Origin: Xanthoparmelia taractica
Taxonomy: Eukaryota > Ascomycota > Lecanoromycetes > Lecanorales > Parmeliaceae
Assembly (NCBI GenBank): GCA_033085395.1
Contig: JANQBS010000138.1
Location: forward strand, 1 to 64,000
DNA: 64,000 nt
Reading direction: 5' to 3'
Position 1 is the first letter of the stretch. Every line of letters starts with the position of its first letter. The notes under the pieces were generated by a model. It searched no databases. It was not told the DNA's origin and was given only the letters and a program-made list of their open reading frames with translations. Of this stretch, positions 33,273-46,600 are shown one piece after another. Position numbers and translations under genes: made by a program.

Positions 33273-36200
33273 TCACAGCACATCCATCTCATCCCCCCCA
33301 CCGCCCACGAACCCAAATCTGCCCCCCTCAATCACGCTCCGCCTATCCAACTCTTTCTGATACTGCGCCCTCACATCCTTAATCTCCACAATCTTTCGCT
33401 TCCCCTTCCCACCCACATCCTCACTCAACACCCACCCGTTGCCCTCCCCTGCACAAGCCAGTAGATTGATGACAGCCAGATACTGATTCTCCAAGCCATC
33501 GTCACCCTTCTTCGCTCTCGCCTGCCCAGCTTGCAGCGAAGGCAGCAGCGCCGCGGCCGCGCCTCGATAGTCTTGGCGATGGAGACGCCATGCCGCGAGG
33601 ATCTTTGGTTTCTTCTGCTCAAGCAACAGGGCGTCGATTTCTTCGTGCAGGGTGGCAGGAAAGGGCAACTCGAGCAATTGCGGTATCGCGTTTGGCGTAC
33701 TCATTATCGCCTGGATGAAGCTCGGGAGCAGAGTTGTGGGCGACGGATGACGCGTCAGGGCGCTGTAGGCGGTTGGGAAGTTGGTGGTTTGGAGGGAGGC
33801 TTGGAAGAGGGATGTGAGGAGGGTTATGGTGGTGGAATGGTTTTTGGTTTCGGAGGCTGGAGTGAGTTGGAGGGCCAGGTGGGCGAAGTGCGCCATTTGC
33901 GTTGGACAGGAGTGTGTGTCGAAGAGGTTGAGGAGGTGGGTGTAGTAGGTTGGGAGGCCGTGGCCGAAGTGGATGGATTCCATGGGGTTGAGGAGGGAGT
34001 GGGAGGCGTGATGGTAGTCGAAGTTGCTTGGGCGAGCTGGGTAGAAGATGTCAGTGGATCGAGAGCTATTCAATAGCGAATGGACCTACAGAGCTTGAAG
34101 GCAGCCTTCTTAAAATAGATAGATGCTTCGGTAAATTCGCCATTTAGAAGGGATAAACGCCCCTTGATGTAAGTCGCCCAGGCCGTTGAGGGTTGAAAGC
34201 GGAGGAAATCTGAAGCCAAGTCGAGATTTCTGTTTGCAAGTAGGTTGCACTGCACGTAGACTGGGACGTCGTCGAATGTTACCGTTGGATCATGCCCACC
34301 AGTCGCCCATGTCAGTAGGTCTTGGATACTCTGAGTCAGTGCTTCGCTCTGAGACTGCATTTCAAGTGATTGAGCTGGTAGATCGAGGGCAAAGAGGCTT
34401 TCCAGTAACGTCAATGTCCTAGCTTTGCGGTCGTTGGACGAATCGATCTTCGCGGCTTTGGCCGGCGCTGGATTTGCTAATGTACTGCTCGTGTCCACTC
34501 GAGTATTCTTGGCCAGCCATTGCATGATTTGATATTGCTTAACCAGCTCGAGTATTTCTACATATATGCGAGGTGCATCGAAATTCTCCATCGGCGTCTC
34601 TTCCCTGTCGATCTCCATATCAACGAAGACAACCAGCACCAATAAATCGAACAGCAACCTAGTACGCAGGTCTATCATTTCTTGAGCGCCGTTAATTAGC
34701 AGCTTAAGACCAAATTGAGTGTGCACTAGATCCGAAGCATGCTCCGGAAGACCATGAGCCAAATCCTCGAGAATGGCGAGAAAAGCATCCGTTTCTAGAC
34801 CATTGAAACCTCCTATTCGGTCTAGTGCATCCATCATATCATCGTAAGGGGCGCTACCAATCTCTTCAATAAAGTTGCACTGATCGTAGAAAGACTGGAT
34901 GCGAAGCGGAACGGAATATGAAGGGTCCAGCCAAAGCTCGGTAGCTAATACCCTGTCGCAAATGCTTTTAAGCCTGTAACTGAAGCTCTGTCGAAAATGC
35001 GTTGCTGCTTCTATGATTACTGCGAGCTCGTCTGGGAGTCTGGGCTCAGCTCCGTCTTCTACCTCAACAGAAGGAGTAGGCAACAGATTGTTGGACACAG
35101 CCAAATCCGCAGAGCTATTATGAACCATTTTCTCAACCTTGTCACATGTGCGGATCGCAGAACACCCATCAGAGAAAGCGATCCAAGGCATTTCAGCTTG
35201 CTCATCATAGGCAAGAGACAAAAACTCCCATCTCGACTTATTTAGATCATGGATGTCTTGCCATATCGCAGTCCACTCCTGGTTAGTTGCGGTGCGGTAC
35301 TTATTGAAATCTGATGCAGCATTGACATTGGTGACCTGTATTACGATCGCTGAAGTCATTCGTTCCTTCAAGGGGGCCTTGGGCTCAGGTAGTGAGACCG
35401 ATCGCTCCGAGCAATACATGCCCAGAGCAGTCTCCAGAACTGTCTCTGGATACCTGCCCGGATGATAAATGTACTCAAGCCACTTATCAGTTGCATCTTC
35501 AGGGTCGAGATCGGATATCAGTGGTGGCTCAGAGTCAACCATGGTCTCGGAGGCCGTGATCGACCAGCTATCATGCCACACGTTTGCTAGGTCCTGGATA
35601 TCAAATTTCAGACTGTAAAGCTTGTACTGCCGGTTTGACCTCATGAGAATCCACAACTCGAGACTCTTTCCTTGCTGACCACCAGTGATCTTGAAGTCCG
35701 CAACTTTCCATATGGCTTTGCTTTCTGGACTCGGGTCGGGATCTGGCGGCTTGAGTGAGTACTCGGGAAATAGATCGCGGACGCCTCTAGCACCATGGTC
35801 TGGATCCCGGATTCCCCAGAACTTAAACTGTCCAAAGTCGTGTGGAGAAAGAGTGACAGCGTAGTACTCGCATCCATCTATGATCTCCTGGATGCTAAAA
35901 AGCTGGACCACATTCGGACTGCTCGGGTCCATCATCACCTTGGGTATATCATGCGGCTCACGATGCTTCCATAGCAGATCCATAGAGAATACGCTGGCAG
36001 CCTTGCTTAGATTCCAGATGCGTAGCGTATGGTTCAAACATACAGCGAATACATGCTTCTTGTCCGGAGATCTTGCCATGGCAACGGGAGTGCTTTGCTC
36101 CAGAGTAGTGCCATCATACTTCACAGTATTGCTTCCCTGCCACCGAACAAGTCCTCGCAGAGATGATGCCCATTGTCCATCACCATATGTTGCCTCTTGC

Positions 36201-36868
36201 CACTTCGATCCATCCTCGTCTTTGTCCCTGGTCAATCGTAGGATCCGGCCATCACTCAGCGAAAATATCAGCTGTCGGAAACTTGCGGCAATCAGACTAT
36301 GCGGCGTGCTTATGCTGAATGTAGCCGGCTTAAAGGCCTTACACCACCTTGACACTTCTTCTTCTGATGCTGCAGCGTTGCAGAAAAAGTCCTTGCCAAG
36401 CGTGAAGGTGTACAGCTCATTCCCCTTTGTGAGAGCGAACACGTTGAGGGCATCCTGATGTTCCAAGTCTACCAGAGCTACACCGCCATGCTTGAGCCCA
36501 GCTGGGAAGCAGAATTGTATGATAAGTGAGGCTTCCCTTGTCTCACCGCTGCTTTTGCTTAGATCAATCGAACGCAGCTCGAGAACCTTCCCTTCTTGCA
36601 GAACGCGCCATAGAAAGCTTCGTGGATGTCGCTTAGACTTGCCGAAGTATATGGATCCGGTTGTCGCAATGCAGCACTTTGTGAATGAGTGTTCGTCTCT
36701 GTATCCAGTAGTATTCTTCAGGATTCGCCGTTGCTGCCGTGGTCGAACAGTAAATGCGCTGGTGGAAGTGATCTGTATTTGGATCACTGAGCCTGAAGTA
36801 ACGGGCTCATGATCAGCTCTGGTCTCCTTAAAGAGAGCCAGTGAGCTCACTGGAGCTTTGGAATCCAT
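33273..36868 (-). CDS. NUP120: Nucleoporin Nup120 (Nup160 family), 1180 aa
   Basis: Exons 36868-34090 and 34036-33273, with a 53-base intron (GTAGGT donor, CACTGAC branch, CCCAG acceptor). The ATG at 36868 (MDSKAPVSSLALF) is the first in frame; the frame is open for a few codons upstream without ATG. The N-terminal half is a beta-propeller-type region: WRVLQEGKVLELRSIDL, SDGRILRLTRDKDEDGSKWQ, HVFAVCLNHTLRIWNLSKA and YYAVTLSPHDFGQFKFWG. The C-terminal half is alpha-helical (KAAFKLSRPSNFDYHHASHS at the exon join). Nup120 is a core part of the Y-shaped Nup84 subcomplex that scaffolds the nuclear pore. Length fits. It is intact although the RIP-degraded block begins within about 1 kb of its start. 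Confidence 0.93.
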
Positions 36869-37660
36869 TGAGCTGCGACCTACAGCCAACTGCTACTATG
36901 ATTGACACGGAAAAGGACCCAAACTCCATTTGCTGCTTGCCTTAGTTAGACAGTTACTCAGACGTGTCTTAGCCAGCTAATCCTTTCGGGGGCTAGCCGA
37001 TCCGAGGATTATCCACACGAAGGCTACGTCTGAGGCTAAAACTCAAAAATACAGCTGATCATTTTTAGTTTCCTCGACCCCCCTCTAAACACGTCAATAT
37101 TTAAATATTTTCTTATTGCTTTCATGGGGGGTTAGCTCTAGTATCAAAGATCTTCCGATATATTATTTTTTTCGGTACAGAGCTATATTCGTTATGTACG
37201 AGATCGCTTTTGAAAAAAAAGATTTCAACGTATTTTCTACGTTACAGGGAATTCTAGAGTAATTACGTTCAAGATTCGGTAGACAGTAGTAGAGTACTAT
37301 ATTTTAGTATTATATCTATTAGTCTATTTAACGAAAATATAATAATACGTAGATTTAAAAAGGCTTCGTTGATTTAAAAATTAATTTTACGTGTCTGATC
37401 AAGGAAAAATACGGGGTTTTAAGCTCAGACGCTCCGCAACATAATCGCGAAAACTCTCCGCCCTTACCTAAGTGAGTATAGCACTTATCTAAAAGAGTAT
37501 AGATCAATAAAAATCACAGAATTAGAGCACTAAGTGAGCGTCTAAGTAACCAAGGCAATTTGCTACGCGTCTATCTGTCGCGCCGGCTATTCTCCGGCTA
37601 AATTGCCAATTACAATTCTAAGGTACCGTACACGTGTCTATTCGAATATACAATCTACTC
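36869..37660. promoter_or_regulatory. NUP120 5' flank and transition into AT-rich block
   Basis: The first 200 bp probably hold the NUP120 promoter. From 37.07 kb composition becomes more AT-rich. An imperfect inverted repeat CTCAGACGCTC (about 37423) / GAGCGTCTAAG (about 37536) encloses roughly 110 bp and could be a small eroded element. No ORF. Confidence 0.4.
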
Positions 37661-38264
37661 GAATATATAATATTAGAGCTAGGGCTAGATTTAAAATATA
37701 GCTACTACGATCTTTTTTAAATAATTTTAATTAATTTATTTAATTAGAATATAATTACTATTTTAAATTATTTAATCTAATTAGAAAAATATCGCTATTA
37801 TTATAATTAAAGCGTAAATTTAAATTTACTCTTAAAACTATAGTATTTATAATAATAATAATAATAACTAACTATACGAGCGTTATATACTATTAATTTA
37901 AATAAGATATATAAAACTAATTACTCTTAAAAATACTATTTAAATTAAATTCTACTATTAATATTTAACTAGTATTATAATATTATTATAGTTATTAATA
38001 TAGTTTCTAATAGAATTCTAGATTTTTTTTTTTAATAATTTTCTAAAATACTATAGAATTATTATACTATAGTTATATTATATATAGTTATTATATGATA
38101 TATATCTAGTTATAATACGTATTTGAATATAGCGATAATATTATATAATATAGAACTCGATTAAATAAGAGTAGTTAATAAAGAATTATATTTCGATAAA
38201 GAGATTTACTAGTAGTTCTACGTCTTTAATATAACTATAATATATATACGTCGTTAGCTATAGT
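37661..38264. repeat. RIP-degraded AT-rich DNA
   Basis: AT-rich, CpA-poor DNA forming the left host flank of TIR copy 3. It should continue at 41451 once that insertion and its duplication are removed. No recognisable protein. Confidence 0.5.
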
Positions 38265-41200
38265 TACGAGTTAAAAAGATCTGAAATAATCTGGGATATG
38301 GGGTGTCGATACCATATCATGATATGATATGATATTGAGATTATATTATTTAATTTTTATGAGATAATCTAAAAGACGTGCTAATATCATGAAATAATCT
38401 AAGAGATTTCTAATATATATAGGGATATTTCATGTTATATGCAGGAATATAAGAAATATACTATATATAGAAGAAGTTACTCTATATAGAATCATGCGAA
38501 CGTATTCTAGTTATTATTCTAGCTATTACTCCACTTTATTATTACGTTATTAAGTATTCTAGTTATTATTCTAGCCATTACTTTACTTTATTATCGCTAT
38601 TATTATCACTTCACTTTATTATCACGTTGTTAAGCTAAGCTCGTTATCGTATTTAATATCGTGTTACGAAAGATCTTCGTAATTATCTAGGGCTTAGCGA
38701 ATTATTTCTATTACTATTAGTGCATTTAATTTATTTAATTGTTAAAAGAATTATTAGCACGCTAATTATAATAGTAATCTACTATTTATTCTACGATAGT
38801 AAATTCTCTTCTTCTTTCTTCGTATTAGATTTATTATCTAATTTAAAGATAATTCTAATTTCTATTAATTCTTAAAGTGCGCTTAAAATAGAGAATTAAA
38901 TTCGAAAATCTCTCTTTTTAATAAATCTTAGAATCTTTTTTATTAGTTAAGTAAACGCTTTTCGTAATATAATTAAATTCGTCGATTTTTATATATAACG
39001 AATCTCTTATAACGCGCGAGCTTAGAAATAATATTAATAAAAATAAAAATATTTACTCTATAAACTTATTATTAGCTTTTAATTTTTACGATTTTCATAT
39101 TAATTTAAATTAAATCTTAAGTCTCTTTTAATTATATAACTTCTTAATATTAAAAGATTTAAATAAGAATATAGAAATATTTTTAAATATTTTTATGATA
39201 TTATTAATAACTAAAAGAGAAGAGTTAGACTTATATAAGTCTATAATATTATTCGTAATTGCGAGCGCTATTCTTATCGAGAAAAAAAAAGTAGAAATTT
39301 TTTTTTAGAAAATATTAAAGTATTATTAATATTAAAAAACTATCTAGAAAAAAGAGCTTTAAAGATAATTACTAAAATTATAATTAAAATAGAGATTTAA
39401 ACTTAGATAGTTATTAAAGTACTAATTATAGAGATTTAAACTTAAATAATTATTAGAATATTTATTAAAATAGAAATTCGAACTCGCGTAGAAAGAAATC
39501 TAAATAATATATTAATTTATTTTATATATTAATCTACATTAGATATACTCTAATTTAATCTCTTCTTAAGTCTATATATTTATTCTATATTAGATATACT
39601 CTAACTTATTAAATTCTCTTATTAAGTTAATATACTAGCGACTAATATTATCGTATAACTATATTAGAGAATTAGTCTCTCGCGCGCTTCGGCCTTTAGC
39701 TCTTATATTCTTATACTCACTAATTTCTATCTCTTTTATTAGCATTTATTAGAATTTAATTAATACGCTATAGCAAAGAGATATTTATCTTATATATTAA
39801 TTTATATATTATATAGTCTCCGTATTAGTTATTAATTTTAAGTAATTAAAGCTAGGTTTAAAGCTAAGTATTACTAGAAAACGCGTCTCTTATAATATTC
39901 TATATTTTTTATAAATATTATCTATCTTTATTTAAGCTATTATATTTTCTCTTAAGTCTTAAATTTTACTATATTATTCAATATCGTAATTAATACTATA
40001 TTATTCGATATCGTAGATAATATTATAATTATCGATAATTATTCTTTCGACGAGAGTTAAGATATTCTCGTTACTATTTTAGAGAAATTAGAGTTTAAAG
40101 ATAAAAAACTCTACTTTATTTATAATAAAGTTAAGTATAATATATAAATAAATTAATAATTAAAGATAAATTAAGTAATTAGAAATTAGATTAAGAATCT
40201 TAATCGTCGATAGAGAGTGAATTAAGACTCTATAATTCGAAAGATTACGAAATAAGAATATTTTTAAGATTACGCCCTTCGATCTACTAAAGAGTTATAT
40301 ATTATATATCGTCACTACGATAATGTTCTTATTTATTTATTAATAAATTATAATATTATAAGAATAAATTTACATCTTAAATCGAAAGTATACATATGAA
40401 AGTCGTTAATATTCTACTTATTATTCTAGTTATAACTTAAATTTCTAATCTTAATTAAGTATCTTTTATTTATCTTAAGAGTCTATTGATTCTTAATTAG
40501 TAAAAAAGCTTAGAGTCTTAGATTTCATTAATAACATATATAACTAGAGATATCTTAGTCGTATCTAATGAAGCTATAGCTTATAAGCGATATTTCTTAT
40601 AGACTAAGCGACTATATAATAATTAAAAAAGCTATTCGTCTTTAATCTTTCGAGTCTTAATAATAATTTCTTATATAGAATATTAATAGAATAGCTATAA
40701 ATAAAATATATTAAACTTAGAGAGAGATCTTAATATATTACTTAAAGTTAGATAGACTAATTAAAAAATTCGAAATTACTAGATAGGGGAGATTTCTAAT
40801 GTTAATTACATTAGTAATAATAATAAAGTGCTCTCTAGATTAATTTAAGTAAGAAATTAATTCTTTTTTATTAAAATTTTATTTATTAATTATTCTTTAA
40901 TTAAGAGAAGAGAAGCGAACGCAAAGTAATAGAGAATTAATCTTTATAAATTAAAGACCTACGAAAAGAGTAAAAGAGATAATCTAAAATTATTCTATAA
41001 GTAATTAGAGAAAAGATCGACTTAACGATCTTACGTAGATTGCAATTTAAGAAAATAATGTATTATAATTATTATTCTAGTCATTACTTATTAGAATAGC
41101 TATATTTATTTAGCGAGATTAAATTAAAAGAAAGTTTATCTTAATATCACTTATTAAGTGTCGGAGTTTAATAATTACTTAAGCTAATTTCGCCCTAACT

Positions 41201-41442
41201 TGTATATTAACCTAAAATTTTCTTATCTTATTCGTTATCTAATATAAGAAATAATCTATATTATAAGATATCTCTATATATATTAGAAATTTCTTAGATT
41301 ATTTCATGATACCAGTAATTTCTTATCTTATATCTTTATAAGTGATCTAATATAACCTCTTTATGATACCCTTCTATAATATAATATAATACGATATAAT
41401 ATGAGATATCCCACTAAATATATCAGACCTTTCCGGCCCGTA
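38265..41442 (-). mobile_element. TIR DNA transposon family, copy 3, long form, reverse orientation
   Basis: A 3178-bp copy in inverse orientation. The left end TACGAGTTAAAAAGATCT corresponds to the right end of the other copies; the right end is ..CCTTTCCGGCCCGTA. A perfect 8-bp target duplication, GCTATAGT, lies at 38257-38264 and 41443-41450. The first ~570 bp and last ~300 bp match copies 1, 2 and 4; about 2.3 kb in the middle (38.84-41.15 kb) is unique to this copy and fully RIP-mutated. The middle may be the lost transposase region of a parental element, or a later insertion. No transposase motif could be read. Confidence 0.85.
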
Positions 41443-41450
41443 GCTATAGT

Positions 41451-43079
41451 AAGTATCTCGCTTTAAGTAGAGTAATAGATAGTTAAATAGAATAATAAGA
41501 GTATCTTAGAATTATTATTCTTAGTATCGACGTAATTAATTAAAATCTCGATTTTAATAGAGAGATCTAGCGATAGCGAGATCTATTAAATATTACTTTT
41601 AATTACTTTCGAAGATAAATAATATACTTATCTTACTTCGACTATATTTATAGATAATTATAATAGATAATAGTAATATTAAAGTATTAATTAATATATA
41701 TAGAAAAGACTTAATATAAAAAGATTAAATACATATCGATTAAATATTTATATTACTCTATTATATAGAAGTAACTTTAAGAATTATTTTAAAGATACTT
41801 AACTTAAACTCTATATTTTTTTTTCTTTATCTTTTGATCGAAAATTATATAATATCTTTTATAATCTAAAATAATAATCTATATATAATTAATTATACGA
41901 GTTAATTATTTATTAGATAATTAAGAAAATTAAAGAGTTAATTTATTAATTTATAGTTTTATTATAATAAATTATTTTCTTCTTTTATTAATTATTTATA
42001 TACGTATCTACTTAAGCTATAAAGAGTAATTACAAGCTATATCTAGATAGTTATAATAAGAGAAATCTTTAGTAATATTATCGCTATAGAATAAAAACTC
42101 TTATTATTCTTCGCGATAAAAATATTAGATAGTTATTACGCGTATTAAAAGAGTTTTTATAATAAGAATATAAGAAAGAGATTTATAGATTATAATAAAC
42201 TCTATCTTCTATAGAGCTACTCGCTCGCTAGCGAGTATTATTCTAAGAGATTTATTTATATTAGCTACTTAATAATTATCTTAACTTCTTTAAAGATAAT
42301 AAGTATCTTATATAAATTATTTATTTTCGTCGCTTTAATTAGTCTTTATTATCGATTCTAAAATATTAAGTAAAATATAAAGATATACTTAATATCTTAT
42401 TATCTCTAGTCGTATAGATAGCTAACTATTTAAATACTTAGAACTCTACGTAAGTATAGAAACTATTCTAGTCTAATCTTCTTTATTCGTAGTTATATAA
42501 GAGCTAAGCTTTCGATCTTAGCGAGATTTATATAGAGAGTTCGTCTATTAGACTATAGATTATCTTTTTAAATCGAGATTCTTAGTACTTTTAGAATAAT
42601 CGTCTAATAGCGAGACTATATCTTATTTTAAATTATATCTCTCTGGATTTTGATAGTATTTTTTAGCTTTCGCGTATATCGCTTTTAATCTAATATTAAG
42701 ATACTATTCTAACTATTAAGTCTTAGAGATCTTAACGTCTATTATTCTTTCTTCTTAATCGAGATTTTAAGAATCGCTCGTTTTCAACCTTTTCTTAAAT
42801 ATAATCTTTTTTAAATATACGCGTTATCTTTTTTTATTACCGAGTGAATTTCATAAAGAGCTTAGTTTCGAAGAATTATTTAATCTAGGGTAACTTATAG
42901 CGAGAGAATAATCGTCTCTATCTCGAGCACTCTAATATTAATAGCTCGATAGTCGTTAGTCATCTATCTAAGGTAGGTATTCTAAATTACTCTTAATTAT
43001 TTTATATAATTCTAACGTGATTCTCGCAATCCCTAAGGTGTGTGCTACGAGACTACTGCGTACGTGATTACTAGTTATA
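41451..43079. repeat. RIP-degraded AT-rich DNA, unassigned
   Basis: AT-rich and CpA-poor with no surviving frame. Right host flank of TIR copy 3 and left flank of the tyrosine-recombinase retrotransposon. A less mutated, more GC patch starts at about 43.02 kb. Confidence 0.5.
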
Positions 43080-43238
43080 TTAGTGTTCTTATTTATAAAG
43101 ACATACACATCGGGATCAAGCAGTACTATAGATAGTTGATTGGGTCGTTTTAACGCTAAGGTTAGCAGTTAGTAGACTTAGCTAGGTCGTTAGCAGGCCT
43201 AGATAAATCCCTGGACGTGCTTCAGCGTTAGAAAACTC
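43080..43238 (-). repeat. Split direct repeat B2
   Basis: Outer copy of the B repeat. It aligns over its full length with 43477-43637. It is visibly less mutated: where B2 has C or G, B1 often has T or A (CACATCGGGATCAAGCAG against TATATCGAGATTAAGTAA). Confidence 0.85.
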
Positions 43239-43308
43239 CCTATACCTATATAATATAGATCTGAAGTGTCTAACTAGATAGCTATATATAGGCGTGAATA
43301 AGTAAGAT

Positions 43309-43476
43309 AAAAGAATACGATTGCTCTAAGTGAGAAGAATTCGAATAAAGAATTAACTAATAATATAAGATCTATACATATAATGCTCTCGAGGATACGT
43401 GTTCTTCGTATATATATATGTATCTAAAATAGAGACTAAATTATAAGATACACTAATCTATAGTTTTACTATTTGA
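43309..43476 (-). repeat. Split direct repeat A2 (aligned core)
   Basis: 168 bp that align without length change to 47542-47709 (both contain ACTCTAAGTGAGAAGAATTC or its TGCTCTAAG variant). The full A2 may reach back to 43239, where similarity to A1 fades. Confidence 0.85.
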
Positions 43477-43637
43477 TTAGTGTTCTTATTCATAAAGATA
43501 TATATATCGAGATTAAGTAATACTATAGATAGTTAATTGAGTTGTTTTAACGCTAAGATTAGTAATTAATAAACTTAGCTAGATCGTTAATAGATCTAGA
43601 TAAGTCTCTAAACGTGTCTTAGCGTTAGAAAACTTCT
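43477..43637 (-). repeat. Split direct repeat B1
   Basis: Inner copy of the B repeat, directly abutting A2. Its differences from B2 are nearly all C-to-T or G-to-A, as RIP predicts. Confidence 0.85.
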
Positions 43638-46600
43638 AAATAATTAAACGATATTATATGAGAATCTCGTAGAATAACTTCGTATGGCGATCTAGCGATG
43701 CGAGTATCGTTAGTACTAGCGCTAATAAAACGAAAGGTGTTGATATCTTCGTGATGTAATAAGTATTCGCTCGAGGTGAATAGTAATATAAAGGCGATAG
43801 AAATCGAACTTTTAGCGTCTTAATAGCATAATCTTATCGTTGCTAAGACTTATCTCGCGTGCTAAAATAATAGTCTCTCTGCGAAAGAAGTGTTCTAAAT
43901 AATAATCTCTCATATTAAGCGAGATTAATATTTAACGAAGTTAATTAATAATTAACTCTTTAATGAAAGAGCTCTTATTTAATTAAAAGAGGGAACTATT
44001 TAATAAGATCTTTCATCTAAAGAGATATCGTAAGATCTTCACTATATAAGCGTTATTATTTAACGTCGTAATAATAAGTATTATTCTTTAATAAAAGAGA
44101 TTCGTTTTAAATACTAAAAGTGTGAGTTCGAGATATTTCTTATATAGTCTTATCGAGCGACGAGTAAGAAATTATTACTTGAAGTCCCGATCTTTATAAT
44201 TATGTATAATATATATAAACTCGCTTATACGAAGAAATACGGCGAATACGAGATAAAAGACTATATAGAGCGTTACTTCGGCCTCGTCTTCTTAATTAAT
44301 ATAAGCGAGTATTTATAGTAATAGATCTTTGATAATTAAACGATATTCTTTCGTCTTAGTCTTGTCTCGTAAACGTCGAATATTAACGATAAGTCTTTAT
44401 AACTAAGAATTATAAAATATTGTAAGATTCTTATATTTTATATTAACGTGAACTAATCTAACGTCTATTAGATAAATCTTAATAATCTTAGTCTTAACTC
44501 GTCTCGTACTAAGATATATAATTTAATTAATAAGTAAGTTAACGATCGCTAAGAAGAAAGAAGTACTCTTATTGATAGCGTAATAAGCGCTATATAACTT
44601 AATAGATATAATATACGTTTTTCGCGTCTTTACGACTAAATCTCATCAAAGAAAATAAGCTATCTCTCGTAATAATACGGTCTAATTATATTAGAAATCT
44701 AATAGATCTCGCCTTAGCTCTGCGAAGCGATTAAGATATATCTTAGCTATAAATATACGTTAGCGATCTTTCGATATCGAAAGCGTAATAAGTTATCTAT
44801 TAGCTTATTAACCTTAATTGAAATCTATATTAAGACTAAATAAATATTATATTTAGTTAGTAATATTACTATATCTCGTAGTAAGATTATAGCTAATTCG
44901 CGAATAGAGAACTTTCTAAGACTATAAATATATACGTCGTTATCGCAATATAGTATTAATCGTAATCTCCGAAGTCTTTGCAACTATAGTTGAATAGCGT
45001 AATATACGATCTTTATTTCTTTAAACTAAATATCTTTCTAACGATAATGTATAATTATCGAAATATTAAAAGTTTCTTAAATCGACTGCAAAAGATCTAA
45101 GTGCTTTAGAATATAGTCTCTCATATTATAGATCCCTAATATATCGATTTAAATATATTATATTAATCGACTAATAACGTGACGAATTAATTTAAGATTA
45201 TTTTAGTTTTTTAGAGAAATCTTTTATTATAATAAATCGATCTTTATATATAATATGATTTTAATAAGTGCTATTAACCTTCGAATAGCATTAAAAAATC
45301 GTCTTAAGAACGCTCTTTCTAAGATCACGATCTTAGTAATAAATAATAAGAAATCAATCGCTAACTCGAGCTCGCGATATAAGATTACCGCCCGATTTAA
45401 AAGATTCTTAATCGTATTTCTCGCTCGGGCGAGCTTATCGAAAAGAAGTCTAGTTTATATTAAGATACTATCGAACTCAATCCTTAGAAAATCGACTATA
45501 ATACTTATAATATTCTTAATATAATTGATTTTAAGATCTAATTCTTCATATACGAGATCGAATTATTAATTATATACGATCGCATCGTCGATTAATGCTA
45601 GAATAGCGAAGAAATCGTCTAGATAGTAAAGTATTATAATTTAAAAAAGAACTATCACTAAGATTTAGTTAAGAGTCTTTACGAATAGATTAAATATAAA
45701 TAATAACGTACGTAGGTCGAAGAATAGATATTGTTCTATTTAATAGCGATCGTTATAATAAAATCCTAGTAATTATTAATCTAAAATTGCGATCGATATA
45801 TATCTAAAGACGTCTTTTAAGTCTCTTTTAACGAACTAAGCCTTAAGATCTTATTATAGCAGTGCGATTATTGCGTTATCATATATAGCGTATTTCAGAG
45901 CCTCTTAATTCTAAAATATATCGTTATTAACTAAGATCTCGTATAAAAATAAGAGATTATAAATACGTCTCTAATTATTATCGTGCTTCGGGATTAATCT
46001 TAGTGGCGAGTAAACGAATTATTACTTTATCTAAGGATTAATCTCGGCTAGACAATTATATTAAAGCTATTTTTAAAGATTCATCGTTAGTATATTCGAT
46101 ATTACGAGAATTAATTAATAATTATAATTGCGATAACGTAGAATTTAACCTCGATATTCGATTTTTACTCTCTTTCGAAAAATAGTCGAAAGGATCTTAG
46201 CGAATATAATATCTAAATAATTTTTTAATTAACGATCTTATTCTTTCACTCGTAGCGAATCTTAATTAATTAGATCTAGGTCTAATAAATCGTATAGCGC
46301 GTACGAGAATTCTTCTACTATATGTAGTAGTAATATAGATATCTACGAATACGTTGAGAATTATTTAGACTTTGTAATTCGATTATTAAGCGAAGTGAGA
46401 TTAATGCTTAAGGCCCCGATTTAAGTCTTATAATATATATTTGCTACGTGATTCAGCTAACAATTAAGATAGATATAGCTATATTTGCAGTGCTCGCGTG
46501 AGTATCGTTTCTTATTAAAATTTCGATATATTTTAATATTAGAAGAGAAGAATTTAAGAGTAGAATCTAAGTTCTACTTGATATCGCTGAGAACGATTAT

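Noticed and set aside
33531..34076. A 181-codon plus-strand frame antisense to NUP120 exon 2
   Set aside because: Its Gly/Glu/Val-rich composition is a shadow of the minus-strand NUP120 codons, whose protein is recognised.
35880..36458. A 192-codon plus-strand frame antisense to NUP120 exon 1
   Set aside because: Lies wholly inside a recognised gene on the other strand; no domain of its own.
45255..45524. An 89-codon plus-strand frame in the RIP block
   Set aside because: It is antisense to the minus-strand retrotransposon, just upstream of its RT remnant in the other orientation, and is Ile/Lys/Leu-rich as chance frames in AT-rich DNA are.
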